NCBI RefSeq assembly: GCF_025698545.1
Contig: NC_068569.1
Span: 14,880,001-14,944,000 of the forward strand
Length of the DNA: 64,000 bases
From: Gossypium raimondii
Taxonomy: Eukaryota > Streptophyta > Magnoliopsida > Malvales > Malvaceae
Direction of reading: 5' to 3'
Below the pieces are notes generated by a model. That model was not told where the DNA came from, made no database searches, and worked only from the letters and a program-made list of their open reading frames with translations. Below are positions 47,845 through 59,500 of this stretch, in pieces. How positions within the stretch are numbered: position 1 is the stretch's first letter; each line of letters begins with the position of its first letter. The position numbers and the translations under genes are program-made.

Positions 47845-48035
47845 TCACTCGAAGGCTAACTGATTCTGGCCACGAACTTCCTCCTCTTCTTCCGGTGTAA
47901 AATCATTCTTATTGTTTAGAACTGGGCCGCTCTGAAAGATGCCATTATCTGCCATACCTGCCAGCCAGCAATGTTAACCTCGCCAGTAATATAAGGCAGC
48001 CCATCAGCCCAATTCAATCCATCTAAAATCAGCTC
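47845..48035 (-). other. Unrecognised coding-like fragment
   Basis: On the minus strand 47955-47845 reads as 36 codons from an ATG to a TGA, with MADNGIFQSGPVLNN followed by DFTPEEEEEVRGQ. Just upstream (about 48030-47961), in another frame, LDGLNWADGLPYITGEVNIA precedes a CAG/GTATGG donor-like site. Both pieces read like exon sequence rather than random AT-rich DNA. I do not recognise the protein. It could be a gene fragment or a chance reading; there is no evident complete gene around it. Confidence 0.2.
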
Positions 48036-48070
48036 TTGTAAATACAAACTAGATGGTTTTTTTTTTTTTG

Positions 48071-48745
48071 TTAATGATTAACAAATTTCTTTCCTATTTG
48101 ATTACATAATATTGACACCTCAACGGTGCCAGTGCCACAGCACCCTTTGTCCACAATCTCAAACCCTGAAATATGTTAAGATTTTAAATTTGGTGAAGTC
48201 ACAAACAAAAATTCACAGCTTAAAAGTAAAAAAAGAAGAGGAAGATAATTTTACCCTGATACAACTATGTATAAACTTGTAGCCAACATGGATTTTGTTC
48301 CTTCTTCTCATGCAATTGCTGTCAACTTTTCTTTGTATTCTTTGAACTGCAGCAGTTGATCCGACATTGATGAAACCAACTGATTCACCAGAGATGAAAG
48401 TTTGAAGAAGAATATCTTTGTTTTGGTGGAAATTAAAGTGCGGGGACATGTAATTTGGGCGTTAATGGATCATATCCTGATCCTCCAGTAGCAAAGCTTA
48501 CACCCGTTAGTAAATCTTGAGGCTGCAACAATGGGTCCAAATATGCTGGCAATACGTCCTTAATTCCCAGCTGTTCAACTGGAAGAACAATAAATATCCC
48601 ACAGTAAAATCAGTAAATATAGAGATCCTTTCTTTCACCAATTTAACTACTTCATATGCAATTTGGTAGCAATATTGTAATGGCCAGCGTCTACCTATGA
48701 ATTGGATGGGACTGCCGTCCGATGGACAAGTTGGATCAACCACTT
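48071..48745 (-). pseudogene. Decayed GDSL esterase/lipase (EXL-type) tandem copy
   Basis: Pieces of the same gene as the intact GDSL neighbour lie in the right order. They are a worn exon 1 end near 48740-48696 (SDG...PIQFI before a GTAGAC donor) and nearly all of exon 2 at 48578-48446 ([20 protein letters not shown], then [11 protein letters not shown]). Part of exon 3 at about 48372-48250 follows (SSMSDQLLQFKEYKEKLTAI, then out-of-frame SLYIVVSG). Last is the start of exon 5 at 48165-48071 (GFEIVDKGCCGTGTVEVSIL, soon ending in a stop). The GDS active-site exon, the end of exon 3 and all of exon 4 are missing, so no active enzyme can be made. It is a tandem duplicate that has decayed. Confidence 0.75.
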
Positions 48746-50026
48746 TGGGCTCTTGTCAGAGACGGTCCATTTGATGATGAGAAAAAGTGTGGCCACCTTG
48801 GGTTCATAAAATCTCTCCCCAAATTTCGCCACTAAAACGTCAATGGATGAATTAATTACATATATTTTACTTCAATTTCTAAAGCAACTTTTTGTGCATA
48901 TTACAGCAATTTTCCATCTTTCATAAATTCGTTTCAATTTCAACCACTTTAATCTTCTAAAAAATAGTGTATTTTGACATAAAGAAAATAATAAATGCAT
49001 GATTATTCAATTATGAAACACTGTTATTAGTTGGTGAAATAATAATGGATGCATATGAAAAATCAAATTGTTTTGCTGTTTCTATTTTGTTTACTATAAA
49101 TTAGATCAGACTGTGAGATCCAACGATAATTAGTATCAATAGTTACATAAAGTATCAGAAACGAGTAAAGTAAATACAGTTTTTGAGGAGCTATTTTTAT
49201 ATAAAAATTATTAGTGATATTTTGTAATCAGTTGTCATTTATTAATTATGTTATATTCATACCGATGGGACATGGTCCACTGGAACAAGAAATACGAAAG
49301 CAACAATGCCTGATTTGGTCTTTGCTTTTATTTTTAAGTTATCCAAACTCTCAACCATATTATGTATTTATTGGGCTCGGACCCGGCTTGGCCCGTCCGT
49401 ATTAATTTTTATATTATTTTTAAATATATATAATACATCAAAAAAATTAAAAATATCAAAATAAATATTTCCCAACAAATTGAAAATAAATTTTAAAAAA
49501 ATATGTAGACTTAAATAACATTAAGATAAATGCAACTTGACAAGCAAGTGCTTCTAAAATAAAAACAAAATTAACAATAAAATAAGTTTTATACAATATC
49601 CAAACAATAACAACAAAATAGTTGTAACAAGAAAATAACATTGAAAAACAAAACAAAAAAAGATCAAATTTTTGTTTTGTCCTTTAGTGAATTTGGGCCA
49701 GGTCGGACTCAGGCTAAAAATACCTTACCCGAGGCCTGGCCAATTTTTCAAACGGACCTTATTTTTTATTCAAGTCTATTTATATGTGAAGCAGTAACCA
49801 AATGATATTATTGATGGAGATATGATAGAGTACAGTGAGTTTTTAAAACATAATTAAAAATATAATTAATATAATTATGAGCCAAATATATGGTAGTTAA
49901 AAATATTTTTAAAATATATATACATCAAAACACCAGTCTTTGATATCACACGGTAAAAGATAGAGTGAAAAGAAAACAGAGAAATAGAGAGCTTTAGTTG
50001 GTTGTCTTCATAATTAGGAATTTGGC
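48746..50026. other. Intergenic DNA between GDSL pseudogene and GDSL gene
   Basis: No gene. A repeat-like pair of phrases, GGGCTCGGACCCGGCTTGGC (about 49373-49392) and, facing it, GGGCCAGGTCGGACTC (about 49695-49710), brackets about 300 bases of AT-rich DNA. Such GGCCC/CGGAC phrases are common in dispersed plant transposon remnants. The right end would be the 3' untranslated region of the GDSL gene. Confidence 0.4.
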
Positions 50027-52672
50027 TCACAAGAATTTGTTCACATATTTGGGAAGAAGTGGGATTATTAGGGCTCTGTATGCCTTCTCCGTTGGATGAT
50101 AACTGTCCCAAAATATATAATTTGAGGCATCTGTACAAGTAGATGGCACCCATTTATTACACAAAACTGCTACTTCAATGTTCCCTGTCCCACAGCATCC
50201 TACGTCTGCAAATTTAAAGCCTGAAAATCCCAAAATTTAAAAAAAGTTTTTCCATGTGTAACCAAAGAATATAGTCCAGGGTCCAAAAGGTAGGCTTTTT
50301 AATTACCATGTTTTTGAGGGTTGTCAATGAGATCAAGGAGGGGTTTGTAGATATCTACGTACACAAATTTCCCACCAGGCATGCTTGTTCGAAGGGTATT
50401 CAACGCTGCAGATAGCTTTTTATTGAACAACCTAGCTGCTACATTGTACTCATTTGCGCAATGCCTTTCCGTTCCTCCTGCTAAAGTTCTTTGTGATGGC
50501 ACACAGCCGATTGGTGGTGCACTAAAAACCGCTATTCTTCTTGCTCCCAAACCATATAGTTCCTTGCAATATTATTATATTCACAACAAATTCATGCCTA
50601 AAACATATTGTTGCCAAAGAAAATTGCCATGAAGATTCAAATACCTTTAAAAATTCAGTAGCCGAGTTCAGCATTAAATCAGTATAAGCAGGAACATCGT
50701 ACAGCATTTTCCTGGCACGGAGAACAAAGTAGGTATTGGCAATGTCATCACTGCCGGCTACGACAAGATATAAGCTGTTAGCTATGATGAATTTTTTTTT
50801 CTCTTCTCCGACAAGTTGTTTCAGCTTCGCTATGTATTCTTTAAAGAGATTTAACTGGTCCGCCATCGATATTACCGACTGATTTTTGGAGAAATCAAGG
50901 TAAAAAAAGAACCTTGTGTAAGAACTAAGAATGAAAAAGGGTAGAACAAAAGGAAGTTTTAATTAAGAAGAAATATTGTGTACCGCTAGTTCGGGAGTCA
51001 TAGGATCATATCCAGAGCCACCAGAAGCAAATGATACTCCTGTTGGGAGATCTTGGGGTTTCAAGTCTGGATCCAAATATGCTGGCAATCTATCTTTAAT
51101 TCCCAATTCTTGAGCTGAAAATTAATTAACCCAAAGAAGAGAAAAAAATAACATCATGGATTAATTGGAAAGTTAAATATATAATAATTTATTACTCTCG
51201 GATTTTTTATCTGGACCTAATGTTTTTCCAAGGGATTTTAAAGGTGAGTTTTTTTAAGGTTTTATTTTTGAGATATTACTAAAAAGTTAAGAAGATTTCA
51301 AGCTGCTCTAGTAAATTTTTTAAAAATCTCTTAATTAGATATATATAAATCAGGGATGAATAAAATTCTATATTGTATAGTTTAATTATGCATGTGAAGA
51401 AGACTGGGGACGACATGTTTTTAATTTATTTTTTCTTCTTTTCCTTTAATCGTGATGACATGATCATTTCTAAGTAAGGGCCCTGCAATGAATCATCAAG
51501 ATTTTGAAGCTAATGGAGAGCAAGTCAAATATGCAGTAACTAAAAGACCTAAATGCTGCTGAACTGATTCTGAAGTTCCATTTTGTCTTTCTCTTTTTCT
51601 CTTTCGAGGGTTGCTTTCAATTGGTACTTAAGTGTTGTCTGAATCTATTTGATGTGCTCATTGTTTTTAATTTTCCTCATATCGAATAATATGCATCAAT
51701 TTGTATGCATGCATGCATGTGACATATGTACACCTTTGATAGTAAGATAAGTGATATTGCAAACGAATCAATTATGATAATGAAATGCAAGTCATTGTTT
51801 TCACTCAACCACCGCCCTTTCCACCTCTTTCATTTCATTAATTTCTAGTCATGCACCCTTCAAATTGAGTCTACTACATCAACTATTAAACCCTGCTGTC
51901 TATATTATTTTATACCTTGACTGATCAGATATGGGTTGCCAGTATGTTTCGTGAACATACAATTACAAACATGAGCATTTCTATGCTCAAACAATATGAA
52001 AATTCCCATTTTCGAGCATTATATACTTTTTTCGTCCCTATTACTTTGTCATGTTTTGATGAAAAAAAAAATTCAACTTTGATCTTTCTTTAAAATTAAT
52101 CATGAATAAAATTTAGAAAAATTATATATTAGAATAACCTTCAATGAGTAGTTTTTAAATATGTTTATTTTGTGAATTTCAAAATAATTAAAGTTAAAAG
52201 TTTAAAAAATTGGATCCTAAAAATGTCAACCATGTTAAGCCAAAACCAGGTTTTTTTTCAGCTTGGTTTTCCCTAATATGAAAAAAAGAGGGCAATTAAC
52301 ATGGCTGAAAACTTAAACAAGAAGACCAAACAGAGAGAAAATTTCTAATAATGTGGAAAAAAGAGAAGAAGAGAGAATTGGTTAATCACTACCTAACAAA
52401 TCGGAAGGGGTTTTTCCATCGGAAAACCTTCCGGTTGGAATGCCTCCATTAAAATCTTGGCCGTAGGGGCGAAAGTTGCACTTAATCAGGGTCATGAGAT
52501 TGTTGTTGTTTCCGGTGTCAACAATGGAATCCCCGAACGCAATAACAGCAGGAACCGTTTCATTTGGAGGTAGCTTCACCAAAGCCTTTGTTTCGCACAT
52601 CAAAAGCGCTAATATTACCAAAAGAGGAGACAGCAAGGAGGTTGATGAAACAGACCACAATCTCGTGTCCAT
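50027..52672 (-). CDS. GDSL esterase/lipase, EXL type
   Basis: Five minus-strand exons (52672-52393, 51114-50984, 50878-50645, 50562-50307, 50220-50027) close into 364 residues, the standard length and gene structure for plant GDSL lipases. Residues 1-30 form a signal peptide. Block I is [13 protein letters not shown] with nucleophile S49; the block III region is [10 protein letters not shown] (179-187), where EXL-type enzymes often have D in place of the usual N. The catalytic D339 and H342 lie in [12 protein letters not shown]. These secreted enzymes hydrolyse acyl esters. EXL members are known from pollen coat and cell walls, but the substrate here is unknown. Intron 1 is long, about 1.28 kb. 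It is co-oriented with a decayed copy 1.3 kb downstream and matches the GDSL cluster At1g20120-At1g20135. Confidence 0.93.
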
Positions 52673-52766
52673 GGTATATTGAATGAAGCTGTTATTGCAC
52701 TAAGTATGCATATAATATTGAACTTTGATAAAAGATGGTTTGTCTTCCCACTCCTCTTTCTTGGCT

Positions 52767-52774
52767 TATTTATA
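52767..52774 (-). promoter_or_regulatory. TATA box of the GDSL gene
   Basis: On the minus strand TATAAATA lies about 95 bases before the start codon, a standard core promoter position. Confidence 0.5.
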
Positions 52775-53644
52775 CATGCAAATCACAGGATCATAAATTA
52801 AAGAGGAAGGATTCTATTTCATAAAGCACAGCCAATTTTACTTACTTTTTTTCTATTTTATGATTAAATTTTTTGGAGGGTCGCGGCTGCTATTTTAAGT
52901 AATGTTGTTTAGGAGGCATTGTACCATTAACACTATATTACTAGTATGTAAATATTAAATTTGTATCTATACGCCATCAGCGAAATTCGTGTTATAGTGA
53001 TAATTTTTTTTAATATAATCAACCTTTTACATTTTTCTTATTAATTTGATTTTAACTATTTTTTAGTTAAATTTAACCATTGATCTTTCAAAAAGGTCAA
53101 ATCGTTTTTAATAGATATGTATACTAAAACATTAATTTATTTAATGATGTTGATGTGACAACCCATGTGATGACAATTTCACATGTACTTCATGTTGATA
53201 TGACACTATTTTTCTCTATATCACATTAACAAATAATTTAAAATATAAAATTCAAAAAAATAGCAGTATTTTCATTAAAAATTTAATGGGTAAGTTGTCG
53301 TGCAAATTGTCGTATAAAATTTTATGCCAAAAAATTTTATTGAAGTAAAATAAAGAAAAAATTGTAATGCATTTTATATTCATATTTCTACCTTCCTATA
53401 AACCATTAAAACAAAAAGGTAGAGATGGTGTTAGAAGGTGAATAAACATTAATTACAAATTAGATAATGCTTTTCTTTTGGAAGAAGATAATGCTTGGTA
53501 TCACGTAAATAAAATTTGTGTAACCTACCCAAGCTACACGTTCCAGTTCTACGTTCAATTTCCCAGCTTTCTCTTTATTTTGGTCATGGATCTACTGCCA
53601 TCTTTCACCCTCTTTTTCTTTTCTAAAGTGAAAGAATATTGTAG

Positions 53645-53682
<38 letters not shown>

Positions 53683-56567
53683 CATGGCAAACATGAACGA
53701 CATTTGGACCTTGTCCATGCTTCCTCTCATTTTTAACTCTTTTCTCATCTAATTTATTATGTATAATTTAACGTCCTTTAGATTTTTATTTATTTATTTT
53801 GAGTATTATCTAACTTTAAATATAACACCTTAAACTCTAAACCCTGAATTCTTAAAAAGAAACAACAACATAATTTCCCGAAACAAATCATGTGTTTTCT
53901 AATATTTTTGTTTATTTTTTATACAACACTTAGAACAATTCATAGCCTTTTCTGAGGATAAACACATTTCAAAACGATTAAATTCACGTTTTTTTACACC
54001 GATAACAATGTCAATACCAACCGAACTAAAACTTTTGAAAAGTTTAAACAAAACAAGTATTGTGAAATAAATTTCCCAAAATGGTAGTTAATGAAAATGA
54101 TGAGACGTGCGTATGCATTTTTCTTTATTAAGATTTGACAGATAATTTTATTATCCAAGTTAAGGCAGATATACATAAAAAAAAAGAAATTGCAAATTAA
54201 AGGCAAAGAAAAGTCGCAATCACAACCTCCAACTGCCACAATTAGTTTATAAATTGGCCGACCCCGCTGGCAATTAAGATTCTAATCCACAAATATCGCT
54301 TAAATTTTCGATTTTAAGTTGTCAACTTTGAAACCGAAAGTCAATTAAATTTGGAATGATTTTAAAGCTGAACACCACAGTACAGTACCCGGGAATGAAA
54401 TTTCAACTCTTTAGATTTACACTAATTGTACGTTAAATCTTATAGCTTAGATATGCAGGAAATGTTTTGGGTTTCTTATTAGTTACGGATTAATCTTTCC
54501 ATCTTAAGTGCAATGCATTGTTATGGTGATTAAATCACATTTTGTATTAAACAATAATATTTTTGATTCATTATTAAACTATAATTTCTATTTGATGGGC
54601 GTTTAAGAGAACCGGGGCCACGAAAGGAATTCTGCCAACAGATTCGTGACAGGTGGAGAGAATGGTAGGAAGCAATTGTACAAGTTGAGGAAAGAGCTAA
54701 GCTTTGATGAAGAAGAGCTCACGTGGATAGGTGGAAAAAGCATGAAAGACAAGCCACAGTTATCTTCTTTAAGACGACAGTATCGCTTGCTTGGGAGCTT
54801 AGGTGACTGATTTGCCACAATTGCCAATTTTATTGGATTAACTCGTCTCTCCCTTATTTCATTCACATTACGCCAAATGCGTATTACTCCACTAGTAGCA
54901 GAAATTCCACCCTGCATCATTAGCCAAGACACGTTGACTCATTATCGCATAGATTATGAAAGTTGGGTTAGTTCACACGTGGTTTAAGATTAGGTCACAT
55001 AACTCAAGGTACTTTGACATTTGTCTGAATATATATATGCTTTCACTTACCATATCATCTCAGTTTTCAAATTCCTTAAGTCATTGTGTGAGTCTTGTAG
55101 TTTCCTCAAATTTCTTCCTTTTCCTTGGTTCATTTACCCACCCTATCAGCCAATATCAACAACTAAGAATTTATATTTAATGCTAATAGTGTATAATTGT
55201 GAATCAGATAATAATATATTACAAATATTTTAAAAAATAAATATATTTCATTTCATTTTAATGATGAGTTAATAAACAATGTCAACGTATCAAATACAAA
55301 ATCTTAATTAATTGGATAATACTCATGGATTCATAAGGCATTGCATGTACATTACGTTAAGGTTTAGGGTTTAATATTTAATTCCTTTCGCTTCCCATAC
55401 ATCTTCTTTAATTTGATTTAAGATAATAGACCTAGGGCTAGAAATAGAACAGTTCTCCGAATTTAAACCATTTAATTTTGGAGGTGGGAACTTAAACATT
55501 AACTCTCTAATTAAACCATGAGTGTCGTCATTAACCTAGCGTTTGTTAAAGGCAAGTAATGCCATTAGAAGTTATGGCCTTCTTTTTGGAAGAAGGAACG
55601 GAATCTTGCAAATGTTTATAAAATTGAAGAGAATTAATTATAGAGCATTTAGTTGTTACCAACCAAACCAAGCAGTTGTTGAGATCTCTCATCTGCTCCT
55701 TTTTATGATATTGGTCAACAAACAATTTGAAGGAACACCATCTTTAATGTTGATTTTTGACAATAATGTCAATGTATAATACACACATTTATGGCCAAAT
55801 CTTTGAATTATCTAAAGGTGCGGAATAGTGGCTTAAAGGCAGTGAAATTTTAGAGGATGCTGCAGTCCATAACTACAAGCAATATACAAGTATTTTGCGA
55901 CAATGCTAATTAACTGATGTCAATTTTCTAATGTGGCAAAAATTGAATTTCTTTTGGGACTACAGTGAAATTACCGTGTCAACTTCTCAATTCTCACGTA
56001 GCATGATAACAATACTAGACTTAGCAGCTGTGCACTTAGATATCGAAGGCCGGTGCTTCTTACAATGTTGAATATCAGTAATGATGAATAAAGAAAATAG
56101 TATGAGCCCTAGCCGCAAAGTGATTCGTACGTCCTGACCCATATTAACATATAATTCAAGTTCATGTCCATAACAGCGGAAGGCCTTTGAACTATTTTTC
56201 AATGGCTTTGTTCAAGGTTTCAAGCACCAGTCGTGGGCTATTGTTGGGGCAGAATGATCATTATCAGTATTCAATGTTGAGTGTATATATATTCTTCCGC
56301 TTACACGCAACAATTGCAGAAACATAAACCAAAGCGCAACCGTGGCGCTGGGTAACACTCTTGCAATCACTATAGATAAAACGGTCGGTAAATTTTACAC
56401 AAAAGACTTGATTAAAGATCAAGAGATAAGTTCCATATTCACAATAACTTGAAGAGATGACAAAAGAGATAATTGAGAGCTCATCCGTATTAGTTTATTA
56501 TAAACACGACCTCAACAAGAAATTAATAGAGAAAAAGAGCAATTCACTGGTGACAAAAGCGCATTGA
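52775..56567. other. Intergenic DNA between GDSL gene and FREE1
   Basis: No gene. It contains a TA microsatellite at 53649-53679. An open frame at 54603-54932 (109 codons, minus strand) has no recognisable domain and I do not call it. A short stretch around 53090-53220 with repeated ATGTGA/TGATGTGACA phrases may be a MITE remnant. The right end is the probable FREE1 3' untranslated region. Confidence 0.45.
53649..53679. repeat. TA microsatellite
   Basis: An uninterrupted run of about 15 TA units in intergenic DNA. Confidence 0.85.
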
Positions 56568-59500
56568 TCAATGGGCACTAACGAGAAAAGGATGCTGGCA
56601 CACCCCACATTCAATGGTCTCAGAACCTGAGCTTGGAACTTGAACCTGCAAAATAATCTTGAATTCAGCCAATTTATAATAACACTTAACGGTAAGCTTG
56701 CAATCATGAAATGGTGCTCTGCATGGATTACAGACCTGCAAATGAACTGTGCATGTAGGACAGGCAACTTCCTTCATCCGCCTACCAGAGCCATCAGACA
56801 TGGAGCCTATCAAAATGAAACCGTTTAAGAAAGGTCAACATAACTTTCGATGTCCCCATTTATTAAATGTGAAAAACAACTGATCCAACCCCCGTCTTCT
56901 CACATTATTCAAGCAACACCCTGAGCTCAATACATTTATGCGCTCTTCCATTTTATGTTACTAATACGATAATATACATGCTATGCAAGTAACTCATTTC
57001 ACAGTATCATACAACACTCAAGGTACAAGTAGTTACCTGATGATGCTCTGCGACTTCTCCCCATCTCTTCCTGTCATAAGAGATCACAATGGGACAATTC
57101 AAATAAGTAATTTAGCCAGATTGACACAAATTAATTTATGATCAACATTAAAAATCATATAGTTCCAAAACGATGTATACCTGAAGCTTCTTAGCAAGAT
57201 CCTCGTGGCTCTGCAATACAGTAGGTTTACTTGATATTTCCTTAGCATTATTCAGCCTCTGAGTCACTTCAGCCTACAGCAGAAGGACAAGTACTAAGAC
57301 TGATAGGAATATTACATATGACAATTCCTTTCCAAAGAAAAGTAAAAAGAAAGTCATTCTTTCATAATTCAGCAAACAACTATGAAAAATACGTTCATGC
57401 TTTCCAGGTATTCAACCTTCCCTTGAACAGCCTAATCAAGTTCAGTTGCCTCAACCACTTACCAGATGCCTCTAACCACTTCAAATAAAAGCTTTTAAAG
57501 GGGAAGAGAATAATAGTTCAAGGTTAAACCACAGGACAACAGATATCCTTAATGACTCTTCCATTGGTCAGTTGCCCGAAGAGAGGCTTTAAAGTAAAGG
57601 ACACACTAGAAATACAAGGACTCTACATGTTCAACCTAGACGGTGTACGATCTGTATAATAGGTCCTTGTCATCCTGGACTCTTACCACAAACCAATGCC
57701 TAACACTCGTATGCTAAATTCTGAAAACTATAAACATGAGAAATAACCACAGAAACTATTTTGTTAGGAAAGGTGAGAAACAGATTGATAAGCATACCAT
57801 GCATCGGTCGCAAACCCTAACTTGTGGAGCATTCTCATCAGCAGTTAGAGCAATTCTACCATGGGTACACTTGTCACAGAAAATATCCCCGCAGTTCCTG
57901 CAGTGGTGCTGAAAAGAAAAAGGACAGAGCGCATTAAACTTAAATGTCAAATAAGGCAAGCTGAAAATCTTTTCCAAACATGGGGACTGACGTACCTTCC
58001 GCACAAAAGCCCCAAAATCTGTTGCACAAGCAGTGCATTTTGAAACAGCTTCATCAGGCACCTAACCAGAAAAAGGATATAGAATAAGCATATTATGAAA
58101 TTTTCACATGTGATTTTTGTTACTTGACATGCAATATACAGGTGTAAGAGGGGGGGGGGGGATCATCTGTGGAACTCTAATCTTTACCCAGTGATCTTTC
58201 TCCTCAGCACCAGGTTTTATAATGTTCATCCAATCAGCAAATCCTCTCTTCTTTTCTGCAGGTTGTTCAGCAGTCTTGGCAGATTCAGGAGGCCGACTTT
58301 TCCAACCCATCTCCTTGATCTGCAATCAAAATGTAGGAGAGTAAAGTCATCTAGACACATGCAAAAGTGCAAGCATGTCTGATGTACCGATCAGAGGACA
58401 AAAAATAAAAAAAGAATCAAGTTATACATTTATGAGGATCAAGATAGTAAAGAAAAAAAAATTTTGAACATATGAATGCACATATGCATACAGCCTACAG
58501 GCACCACAGCAGAATAACAATCTTCCATATATTTAACAAGACTTAAAGGCTCATTATTTAAGAATTTTTTAGTGATGCAAATGAATCACATATCTTAACA
58601 TTGCACTCTCTTCTGATAGGCACTTTAAAATCCTAATGGTAGTATCAAAAGAAACAAAATTATTCTAGCAGGTTATATTTTCTTAAGCTATAACAAACAC
58701 TGCACAACTGTACTTCACTTTGTTCCTACTCATTCCTGAACACAAATTAGCTAATTTTCTGCACCCATGTGTACATGTATTTCTGCAAATAAAAGAATTA
58801 ATAACCAAGTCTGCATTCAGTCTTTTGAGTAGGTTTTCATCCATTTGCAACGATGCTGAATCCATCAGAATATGCTTACTGCCAATAAGCACCACAGCAG
58901 AATGACAATCTTCCATATCTTTAACATGACTTAAAGGCTCATTATTTAAAAATTTTGAGTGATACAAATGAATTACATATCTTGCCATTGGATTCTCTTC
59001 TGATGGGCACTTCAAATTCCTAATGGCAGTATCAAGAAATACAAATTTACTCTAGCAGGTTATATTTTCTTAAGCTACAACAAACAATGCACAATTGTAC
59101 TTCAATTTGTTCCTCCTGATTCCTGAAAACAAATTAGCTGGTTTTCTGCATGTATGTGTACGTGTATTTCTGTAAATAAATGAACTAATGAAATCTGCAT
59201 TCAGGTCTTAGTCCATGTGCAACAATGCTGAATCCGTCAGAATACGACTCTATATGACAATGCTGAATAATGCTAAGAATCATAAAAACAACTCCATGAT
59301 ATAAAGCAACGACTACTTCTAACTGAAGAGTTGAAATACCTTAGATTAGGATCAAGAATATACCAAGTACTAGCTAAAACAGAAAAAAAGTAGACAAAGA
59401 TGATAGCATTAAGTCATACAAATTAAACAGTTAATTCTCACAAGAAAATAAGAAAATTATAACTCTCTGAGACCCACCTGTACAGTTGCAGCAGTTACAA

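Noticed and set aside
54603-54932. 109-codon minus-strand frame
   Set aside because: No family recognised, no good promoter or neighbouring exons; low-complexity serine/leucine content.
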